From the IMG/VR virus record IMGVR_UViG_3300006749_000096, positions 1-26,949 of that record: a DNA stretch of 26,949 nt; one strand, 5' to 3'. Origin of the DNA: a virus. Below the pieces are notes generated by a model that was not told the DNA's origin, did no database searches, and was given only the letters and a program-made list of their open reading frames with translations. The position numbers and the translations under genes are program-made. Position 1 is the stretch's first letter; the number at the start of each line of letters is the position of its first letter. This document shows, piece by piece, positions 1-12,000 of the stretch.

Positions 1-50
1 CATCTTCAAGTTCAACATCTTCAACTTCCACTCCTACTTATTCATACTAA
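1..50 (+). CDS. 3' end of an upstream gene (gp6 position), partial
   Basis: Only the last 15 codons could be present. Reading from base 3 gives a Ser/Thr-rich tail, SSSSTSSTSTPTYSY, ended by TAA at 48-50. Low-complexity Ser/Thr tails are common at the ends of phage virion proteins, and in the T4 gene order the neighbour here would be baseplate wedge gp6. The other two forward frames also stay open until stops at 56-58 and 61-63, so the choice of frame rests on composition alone. The identity as gp6 is inferred from gene order, not from sequence. Confidence 0.4.
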   Translation, partial: SSSSTSSTSTPTYSY

Positions 51-59
51 AGACGTAAG

Positions 60-3000
60 ATGATATCAACCGATTTACAGCGAGTACAGATTCAGGATAT
101 TATTGAGTATCAGTTACCTGCATTTGTAAGGGATGATTTTCCACTTGTTGGTGAATTTTTAAAGCAGTATTATATTTCTCAAGAATATTCAACTGCACCC
201 TCTGATATCATACAGAATATTGACGAATACGTCAAACTTGAAACTCTTTTAGAAGGAGAAGATGAAACTCGTCTTGATGTTGATATTGATTTTAGCGATT
301 CAACTATAAATGCAACTTTTGATTTACGTAATGATCAGTTTGGTACTTATAAATTTCCAGAGAGATATGGACTTATTCAAATTGATGATGAAGTAATATT
401 ATATACAAGTAGAAATAATTATCAATTCTTTGATTGTGTTCGTGGATTTAGTGGTGTAACTGCGTTTAGTGATAATGATGAAGAACTGACATTCACCAGA
501 TCTGGGGCAACATCGCACACACAGGGTGCGAAGATTATAAATCTAAGCAATATTTTATTAAGAGAGTTTTTAGTAAAACTTAAAAAACAAATTGCTCCTG
601 GATTTGAAAAAAGATCTTTGAGTTCTGATGTAAATGAGAGACTTTTCTTATCAAGAACAAAGGATTTTTATCAATCAAAAGGAACAGACGAATCTTTTAA
701 AATTCTTTTTGCTGCTTTATATGGAGAAAAAGTAGAGGTTATTAAGCCAAAAGAGTTTCTCTTTAAGCCTTCTGATGCTGAATATAGAAAAACAAAAGAT
801 ATTGTCGTAGAGGCAATTGTAGGTGATCCTACAAATTTAAAAAATCAAACTCTTTATCAAGATTCATATCCAGAATATGGGATACCTCAATCTTATGCTA
901 CTGTTATTGATGTAGAAAAACTTCAAAGAGGAAGTAAAACTTTTTATCAACTAAGTGTTGACTTTGATTATGGTAAAGATATTATTCTTTCTGGCGGAAC
1001 TATCTCCGGGGATTTTTCCGCACATCCGAAAACTCAAAATACTATTTTAGTATCAACTGGTTCATCAATTATTGATGTTGATTCAACTATTGGTTTTCCT
1101 GAAAGGGGAGAACTGAGCATCAATGGACAAAGTGGTATTCTAACTTATAGATCTAAAAACCTAACTCAATTTACTGACGTAGGTGTAGCACATACTACAG
1201 TCGTTGGAACTGGTGCTCAAATCGATCTGGGAACTGAATTAAGACTAAACGTTAGTGCATATGGTTTCTTAGGAATTAACCCTGTCTCAGTCGCTTCTAG
1301 CGATGCCTCAGCGGTAGGAGTAGCAACAACATCTAAGATTGAAGTGCGGTTAGGAAATGTACTTTCTAACAATGTCGTCTATGATGAAACTTCTTATTAC
1401 AATGATAAAGATACTATCAACATTAAGTCGCTTGGTATTTCTACAATATCTCCTCTTACAGATAATTGGTTCAATAACGTAAGTGTTAGATATGATGTTA
1501 GATCAATTGAATTAATTGACTCATCCAACTTTACTTACAGAATTACACTATTTGCAGATAACGACTTTAAGATTGGTGACAAATTAACCGTGCTTCAGGC
1601 AGATAGCACTGAAAGGCAAGGAGTTATTATAGATTTTGATAATTCAAAACAATTCCTCCTGTCAAGAACTGGTTTATTAACTGGTACACACTTTAGTGTA
1701 AGAAGAAATATTCTTAAACCAGATATTAGTAATGTTAATAACAAAAAATATTCTTACGCACAAAATATTCCGGCGAATGTACAGAATACGTATGCAAAAT
1801 ATAACGGTGATGTTTTAGTTGCATCTTCATCTATTCCTTTTTATCATGACACTCCTTTAAGTTTCTATGATAGAAAAGTATCTCTGGATGGTGTTTATCA
1901 AGGAGAGACATTTTCTATTGATAGAAATCACGGTTTTGTAACAGGAGACAAAGTTTACTATGATTCTTATGTTTACACTGATCAGGATGGTGCTCCTGTA
2001 GAAAGCAGATTTCCTGAAATTTTACCGGGATTATTTTATGTAAAAAAAGTTGATGATACATCATTTAAAATTGCCTCTAGTTTAACTAATCTTGATAGCG
2101 ATACTTTTATTTCAGTATCTGGAATCGTAACTAGTAATTTCCTCTGTGCAAACAATTTTTATAATAAAAATTTAGAAAATCAACAATTAGTAAGAGAATT
2201 TAAAAAATCTCCTGTTAACAATGGTGGAGATTATGTAACACTTCCAGGTAGAACTGGTATGTTGGTAAATGGTGTTGAAATTTTAAATTATAAATCTGGA
2301 GATAGTATTTACTACGGAACAATTAATAATGTTATTGTATCAGCTGGTGGTGATGGTTATGATGTTATAAATCCTCCAATTCTGTCAATCCAAGATACTA
2401 CTGGAATTGGTGCAACTGGACTTGTAAATGTAAAGGGAGAATTAGATAGAATTGATATTATTGATGGAGGGTTTGATTATATTTCAGATCCAATAATCAC
2501 AATTACAGGTGGAAATGGCTCTGGTGCAAGTGCTACTGCAAATACAAAACTGATCAATCACTCAATTTCATTCTTTGCAACAGCAGATAATCCTCAAATA
2601 GGATTATCTTCAGAAACAATTGGATTTACTACTTTCCATAAATTTAGAGAATCTGAAAAGGTAGTTTATAAAACCGATGGACAAACTGCCCTGGGTGGAC
2701 TTTCTGACGATGCCGAATACTATATTAAAATTGTTGATACAAAAACTGTAAAATTATTCTTAACTGAAGCGGATTCTATCCTCGGAACTAATCCAGTAAA
2801 TATTTCAGCATATAGTGATGGCATTCATAGATTTGAATCTTTTGAAAAGAAACGTATCGTTTCTAACGTAGTTGTAACCTCGTCTGGTTTAAACTATGAA
2901 AATAAACAGAGAACATCTTCAATTGCTGGTATTAATACTGCTTTAGATCAGATTAATATCAAGAACCATGGTTTTGTATCTGGAGACACCGTAACATACT

Positions 3001-6000
3001 CTGGAGACGCTTCTGGACTTAGTTCAGATCAGAATTACATTGTTACTGTCGTTGATACAGATAACTTTAAGTTGTCATCTGTGGGTGTAGGAACAACTGC
3101 AAAGATGTTCTACTATGACACCAATCAATATGCAAAAATTGAATCTAGTGGAACTGGATCTCATACATTTAACTATCCTCCAATTTCAGTAACTATATCT
3201 GGAGAAATTGGAATTAATACCGTAAGTGGACAAGACTTTAATGCTAAACTTCAACCAGTATTTAAAGGATCTATTGAATCAATTCACTTAACAAACAATG
3301 GTGTTGGATATGGATCAAGTGAGATTATTAACTTTAACAGACAACCATCCTTTAGATTACTTAGTGGTAAAGATGCAAGTCTCTTACCTATTGTTAATGA
3401 TGGTAGAATTCAGGAAGTATTAGTGTTAAATGGTGGTTCTGAATTTAACTCAGCACCTCAATTAGTAATCAATGGTGAGGGTAGTTTTGCTAAAATAACT
3501 CCTGTTATTGTTAATGGTGAGATCGATAGAGTTATTATTGATAATCCGGGTATTGATTACACTGATACTACTACTGTAAGTATAATATCAAATGGATTAG
3601 GGGCAAACTTAACTGCTGAAATTAATCAGTGGACTTTAAATCTTTTTGAAAAATATAAAAATATTATAAGTGATGATGATGGTATATTAGATGCATCTCT
3701 ATCTGATGATTATGGAATACAGTATACTCATCTTTATGCTCCAAGAAAACTTAGACAAAGTGTATTTGGCAAAACTTTATCCGGTACTACAAATTTTGGA
3801 TACAGTGATTTAGCAAAAGGAACAAAATATGGAGTTTCTGATTTAAGAATTGATGCAGCTAACGAAGAAATTGTTTCCGAATTCCACTCTCCTATAATTG
3901 GTTGGGCATATGATGGTAATCCCATCTATGGCCCCTATGGTTTTGATACCAAAACTGGTGGAGTTATCAGAGCGATGAGAAGCGGATATAGTTTAGTGCA
4001 ATCTTCAAATCGTCCTCCGTTATCATTATGGAACAATGGATTTTTCTGCGAAGATTACAAATTTACTGGGGATGGAGATCTCGATGAATATAACGGTAGA
4101 TATTGTATAACTCCAGATTATCCTAACGGTGTATATGCGTATTTTGCAACCATAAGTGACGGTGCTGTCGCTGGTGATGGATTGTTTGAAAACTTTAAAT
4201 TACCACAATTCCCTTACTTTATTGGTAATAAATTTAAATCTCAACCAAACGAATTTAATTTTAAAAATAGTTCGTATCAGGGAAAATATGATATTGTAAG
4301 TGATATGTGGTTGAGAGACACCACATCTTATGGATTAACAAAAGATAATGTTTCATATGAATTTGTAACTGAACCATATAAGGTTTATACAGAATCAATT
4401 GATATTACTTCTACTTCCGTTGGCACTATTGATAATGTTGGTATTATCACAGGTGGTAGTGGATATAAAGTAGGAGATAAAATAGTCTTTGAACCTTTAA
4501 CAGGCGCAAGTTCTGCTAATGCAAAAGTTTCAAGAGTTTCTGGTAAAGTCATTGATGATATAAGTGTTGAGTCTTTATCTTTATCTGAATTAGAAATTTC
4601 TCCGATTGATTCTTCGGGAAGATTTGTAGCATTTGCATCATCATCTCACAACCTTACTAATACAGATCTAGTCACTTTGTCTGGATTTAATACTTCAATT
4701 AATATTTCCAACAAATCTTATAACATTGGAGTTACCTCTAGTTTTTACAATTTAAGTTCTGGTGTCAGCACTTCTGGCAATACGGGTATTGTTACATATT
4801 TCTCTGTTGGAGGAGGAATTATTAATCGTGGACTTCTTTCCATCAGAGAAAATGATATCTTAACTTTGGGATCTGAAAAAGTTCGCGTACTTAACGTTGA
4901 TAATAAAAGCTCACGTTTCAGAGTTGAAAGAGCTGTTAGCAGCACAGTTTCTGCTGCTCATACTGCAACTACATCACTAATTGAAGATAGTCGTAAGTTT
5001 ACTTTCTCAGCAAGTAGAGAAAATAAAGTTGATTTTGATCTGAATAAACAAGTATATTTTGATCCCCGCGAAACCTTAGGTGTTGGTACTTTAAGTGGTG
5101 TTGGAATTGGTTCAACGGTATTCTTCTCCAATCCAGGTGCGGGTATCACTCAAAAATTTGTATCTACAAAAACATTATTCATTCCTAATCATGAACTTTA
5201 TACTGGAGATGTAGTTGTTTACAATAACGGCGGCGGAACATCAATCGAAGTTGATAAAAATCCAACTGTTGGAACCACTTACAGAATTGCTAATGATACA
5301 CCTCTCTATGTTGCTAAAATTAGCGCGAATGAAATTGGTATTCAAACATTTAAAGTAGGAATTGGATCTACTGGAACTTTTGTTGGTATCGCTGATACCA
5401 CAATGAATTCTGGATTACTGCACTTCACTGGTATTGGAACTGGTGTAATGCATAGTCTTAAGACTCTTAGAAGCAATGTTGTTACTGCTGAGGCTATAAG
5501 AAATAGAGTTACTGTTGCAACTGCTTCTACTCATGGATTGTCTATTGATGACAAAGTAAGAATGTCAGTTAAACCTGGTGTTATTACTAATATTAGTGTT
5601 AAGTATAATGATCATAACAGAAGAATCGTATTTAATCCTTTGGGATTTACCACTGCAGGTGTAAGTACATCTCAAAATACTATTGAAATTTCAGATCATG
5701 GATTTAATACTGGTGATAAAGTAATTCTTGATTCTAATCCAGCTCCTACTGGACTTGAGGATCAAAAAATCTATTACATTAATAAACTTTCTAAAGATAA
5801 AATTAGACTTTGCAAATCAAGATATCAGTCTGAACAGTTCAATCCAAGTTTCATTTCAATTGATATTGCAAGAAAAGGAACTTTACTACCAATTAATCCA
5901 TCTTTAAATGTATACTCAGGTAACACTGTTGTATTTGACTTAAGTGATTCTTCACTTTCTTCACTCAATAATTCTTCGTTATATTCTGCATTTGATCTCC

Positions 6001-9000
6001 ATCTTTACACAGATTACAATTTTACTGATGAATTTAGTGGATCATTAACAAGCAGTAAGTTTGAAGTTACTAAGTTAGGTAAAGTTGGTATTGATGCGAA
6101 CGCAAAACTTACTTTAGTAGTTAATGATGATGTTCCCAAGAATATTTTCTATAAATTCTCACCGATCAATACCGACTACACTACAGAATCAAAGAAAAAT
6201 ATCGTCATTGACAAAGAAATTGATGGATTTAACAAGATTAATGTTATAAACAGCGTGTATACAGGAGAATTTTCTGTAGTCGGTGTTGGTACAACCACCA
6301 CCTTTAAATATGATGTTAAAAAACTTCCAGAGAGAAGTTCTTATAATAAGTTTAATGGTGGATTATCTTACGATACTAGTTCAATCAATGCATACGGTGG
6401 AATTTCTGATATCATTATTTCTTTTAAAGGAGCAAACTATAACGAGATTGTTGGAGTATCCACTGTTGAGGGAACTATAACAGGATCTGGTGCTGTTCTT
6501 GAACCCTTTAGTAATACAATCGGAAAAGTTCTTTCAACAAAAATTTCAAATATTGGATTTGACTATCCAACCGATTTTACTATTCGTCCAACTACTAATT
6601 TACCAGAGGTTCTTTTACTTGAATCTCTAACTTCATTTGAAGAAATTGGAATTTCATCCGTTGGTAGAAATTACTCACTTGCTCCAAATTTAGTTGTTTT
6701 AGATGGATTAACTGGTAAACATATTGATGATGTTGATCTTTTCTATAGTTTAGGTGATTCTAAAGTCACCATCAGAAATAACACCAAAGGACTTAATAAT
6801 GTAACTCCAACAATTATTCCTATAAGTAACTCAAACGGTGTTCCTATTGAAAGAATAACATATAATACTTCAACTAAGTTAGCGACTGTTGGTTTTGACA
6901 CTGGATTCTCCGATAAGTCCCCGTTTGCCGTAGGTGATAAAGTACTTATTGAGAATGTTAGTGTTGGTGTTGGTTCCACAGGAACAGGATTTAATTCATC
7001 TGACTATGGATATCATCTGTTCACACTAACTGATGTAAACATTCCTGTAGGTGGTAATGTTGGTGTTGTTACATTTAGTATGGATGAAGTTCTTAATGAT
7101 AATATTCATGCAGGAAACTACGATACAATAAATTCTGCTGGAAGAATAATAAATCAAAGTTCTTTCCCACAATTTAATATTAAACTGAAAAAGAATAATT
7201 TCTTACTTGGTGAAACAGTTGTATCAAACGGTGGTGAAGGAAAGGTTGATAGTTGGAATAATAGAATTGAACTTTTGAAAGTTTCGACATCAAGAGACTT
7301 TTTAGTTGGTGATATTGTAACTGGACAAACTTCAGGAACTCAAGGCACCGTTAAATCTAAAATTGATTATAATTCCGATATAGAAACGGCATCTTCATCT
7401 ATAGTAGAGAAGGGTTGGAATAAAACGACTGGATTCTTTAATGATAATCAGCAAAGAATTCCTGATAATTTCTATTATCAAAACTTTTCTTATGCAATTA
7501 AATCTAAAATTCCTCTACAAAATTGGGATGATGCTGTAAGTTCTTTAACTCATACTGCAGGGTTCTTGAAATTTAGTGATTTAGTCATTGAATCTGCTGA
7601 TGATAGAGTTGGAGGAACAGTATTTACTGATTCTTCTTCAACAGTATCACTAGTCGTTGATATTCTTCCTACTACAACGTATGGAAATGGCAATTTTGGT
7701 GGAGGAATTAGCTTAAATTGCTATCCAGCATTTGATTTAGTGACTGAAAACTCAAAAATTGCTTCTGGAACCATCTATTCCGATAGAATTTTCTTAGAAA
7801 ATAGAGTTTTAACTGATTATTTTGAGTCTGTAGGTAATAGAGCCTTAATAATTGACGACATCAGTAAGCAATTTAATAGTGTAGAACGTCCCACTAAGTT
7901 TAGTGTTGTTAAAAAATTCCCAGTTGATCAAAAATCTAAGAAAATTTTAACTTATGTTCGTGATAAAGTAATTACTTCCGAAATACAGGCGTCACTTGTA
8001 ACTTTAGTTCATAATGGATCAATCGCTGAAGTATTAAATTATGGCAGGGTAGAATCAACGTTGGATTTGGGATCTTTTGACTTCAGTATTGCAGGATCTG
8101 AGGGACAACTTTTATTCTTCCCCACAAAATTTAGAACACAAAACTACAATGTATCATATTGTAGTTTCGATCTTGACAATACTATCTCTGGTATTGGATC
8201 ATTTTCACTGGGTGAAATCTGCAATATTGAATCTTCTCAAGTTGTAGTACCTGCAGCAACAAAAACAACAATTGTAGGGATAGCATCAACATATAGATCA
8301 TCAAAAGTTCTAGTTGAATTGCAAGATCAAAGAGGAATTACTGCTTTTAATGAACTTAATATTATTCATGATGGAACTGACGCTCAACTTCTTGAATATG
8401 GCGATGTTTCAACTGATTTTGGATCAACTGTAACTGGACTTGGAACATATTCAATCGACATGTCTGGAGGTGATGTAAATGTTGAATTCACCCCTGCAGT
8501 TGGACTTGCTCTCACTGCTAACACAGTAAGAGTTTCTTTATCAAGCACTGAATCTGTTGGTGTTGGAACAACAGTTATTGGACTTGCTGGACAAAATATT
8601 TCAGAACTTCAATCATTCCACACTACACTAGCATCATCATCTAATCCTGGAATCCATACTATTGCTTCTTATACTTGTGCGGGCACAAATGACTATCAAG
8701 CAGCATATTACATTGTAAGTATAGAAGATACTACAAATGATGAATATCAATTATCTGAGATCATTGTTGTTAATGATGACTCTAGAACATTTATTACTGA
8801 ATATGGTGTATTAACTACAGGAAGTGGTATCGGTACAATTGGATCTCTCACTGATGGTACCGAAACTCATCTTCAATTTACACCTCCTGCTAATACTGAT
8901 GTTCAAACAAAGGTATATCAGCAAGCAATTCAGTTAGTAGCTGTTGATGATACTCTTGATCATGAAATTGATTTAAACAATGCATCTATTACAGCAGGTT

Positions 9001-12000
9001 ATGGTTTCTATGAAGGTACTGCCATTGATGTTAGAAGGCAATTTGAATTAAATCACAAAGGAAGGCCTATTTTCCAAAGAACTTTTGATGGTGGTGATAC
9101 AAATGTTGTAGATCTAACTAATAATCAAATTACTGTTCCAAATCACTTCTTCACTACTGGAGAACCTCTTAATTATTCCGTTGGAGTTGCTACACATGTT
9201 CGTGTTGGTATTGCAACAACTACTTTTGCTGGAGTGGGTAGCACTGATTTTCTTCCTACTAACGCCTTTGTCTTTGCAATTAAAGTTAATGATTCTACTA
9301 TAAAATTAGCTCGATCTGCCACTGATGCTAATGCATTGGAACCTACAGCGATTGATTTTACAAGTATAGGAATTGGAACATTCCACAAACTCACTTCTAA
9401 TCAACAAAATTCTAAGTGTTTGATTGCCCTTGATAATTTCATTCAAAATCCAATTGTTTCTACTGCTACAACAACTGCTTTAGACAAAAAAATTGGTATA
9501 GCAGATGCCACGATAGAAACCATCGGAATTACTTCATTTTTTGCTGCAGATTTGATTCAAGTTGAATCCGAAATTATGAAAATTAACACTGTTGGTTTTG
9601 GATTAACCAATAGTATATTAGTTGATCGTGGGTGGATGGGCACTGGAATTACGACACACCCAGTTGGTGTTGCTGTAACTAAAGTTGATGGTGCTTATAA
9701 TATTATTGATAATACCATTAACTTCTACATTGCACCTCAAGGTGCAACACCTATTAGTTCAATTACTAATCCACCTGATTCTAGAGACTTTACTGGAATT
9801 ACTACTCATTCTAAATTCCAGGGAAGAACATTCCTTAGATCAGAATCTAAAGGTAGCACAAAGGCTGCATATCACTCCAATTATGTTTTTGATAGTATTG
9901 CGGATCAATTTGATGCAACTACTAAGACATTCACCCTTAAATCTGAGCAAGAAGATGTTGTTGGATTCTCCACAAATAATGGAGTGATTCTGATCAACGG
10001 GGTATTCCAAGGGCCAACCGGTGATTTAGTTCCTCAAGATTACTCATTAAGTGAAGGTTCTGGAATTAGTAGTGTTACTTTTACAGGAACTGCTACTTCT
10101 GTATCTTATGATCCAAATAATGCAAACATCCCTGTTGGAGGATTAATTGTATCAGTTGGTTCAACCGCAGGACTTGGTTATCAACCACTTATCTCTGCAG
10201 GGGGTACTGCAATTGTATCTGCAGGAGGAACAATTGTATCAATTAGCATTGGAAATACTGGTTCTGGTTACAGACAAGGATCTCAAACAGTAAATGTTGG
10301 TGTTTATACCTCATCAACTGGAAAAACTGGTATTGAGTTTATTGGTACTGCTGCAGTAAGTAATGGTAATGTAGTAAGTGTTGCTGTTACTAACCCTGGA
10401 TCTGGATATTTAATTGGATCTGAACCAATTGTCGTCTTTGATGAACCTTTATCATATTCTGATATTCCTCTAATCTACTCTGACGATTCTCCTTCAGGAT
10501 TTGGTACTGAGGCAACTATTGATATTGTTGTTGGACAAGGATCAAGTGTCATTGATTTTGAAGTCAAAAACTTTGGATATCGTTATGGACAAAAACAAAT
10601 TCTGACTGTGGCAACTGGTGGAGCAACTGGTATTCCTACCGATACAAACATTAATTTTAAAGAATTCCAGATTACAGTTGAAAAAACCGATTCAGATAAA
10701 TTCTCTGGATGGCATTTTGGTGAATTAGAGCGTCTTGATAACATTCATGATGAATTTGATGGTAACACTAGACAGTTTACTGTTAAGAGAAATGGTGCTC
10801 CTGTTACAATCAGATCAGCAGTTGGTTCAAATATAGATGTTCAAGCAACTTTACTTATCTTTATTAATGATATATTACAAATTCCAGGTGAATCATATAC
10901 TTTTGATGGTGGAAGTGTAATAAACTTCTCTGAACCACCTAAAGGAAGATCTGCAGATGGTTCATTCCCTGGTGACAAATCCAAAATTCTTTTCTATAAG
11001 GGATCTGGTGATATTGATGTTACTTTCCGTGATGTCCTAGAATCTGTCAAAGCTGGTGATGAGTTAACAATCAGAACTAGTGAAACACTGGTTCCAAATT
11101 CGATTAATCAGTCAGGTAGATTATCAACTAAGATTATTTCTTCCGATACTGTCGAGACAAATCCATATTATGAAGCAGGTATTGACTCGAACCCAGATCA
11201 TAAACGTGTAGTTACACTATGTCAGCAAACCTCTGACAAAGTAATTAACGGTAAAATTGTCAGTAAGGCAAGAGAATTAAACGCTGCTTTAATTAATCCA
11301 AGAACACACTTGATTCAATCGGTTGGTGTTGGATCCACTCAAATTTACGTTGAAAGTGTAATTCCTTTCTTTAATCCAGATGATGAGAATCAAACTGTTA
11401 AAAATCAGCAAACCATAAGTATCGTTTCTCAAAATAATATTGTGGCCGCTGCTGCGACAGCAGTTGTTTCCATCGCCAATACTGTCGAATCTATTACTAT
11501 TGGATATGGAGGAACAGGATATACTTCCGCTCCTTCTGTTACAATTTCAAATCCAGTAGGATTTGGTACAACTGCAAGAGCAACTGCAGTTGCAACTCTT
11601 ACAGGTGATACGGTTTCTTCGATTACTGTTTCCACACCTGGTATTGGATATACAAGAACCGTTGCTTCTCAAGTTCTTATTGAAGCACCTAAATTAGAAA
11701 GAGAACAAAATAGAACCTCTCTCTATCAGGGTGATTTTGGCGATATTGTCGGATTGAACACCACTTCTGTTGGTGTAGCAACCACAGGATATGTCATGGA
11801 TTTATTCATTCCAATTAACTCATTCTTACGTAATACTAAAGTTGTCGGGGCTGCTGTCACTCTAAGTGATATATCAGTTGGAGATTACTTTACAGTTAAG
11901 AATAGTAATGTTGGAAGTGGCGTAACTTCACTATATCAAACTGGTGAAACATTAGGTATTACAACACAATTCCTTGATAGTGTTTATGAAGTTGCAGCAG

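Noticed and set aside
9685-9987. A 100-codon + strand frame inside the giant gene
   Set aside because: It is rich in Leu and Ile in the manner of a frame-shifted reading of the giant gene, lacks a ribosome site, and the host frame is unbroken through the region.
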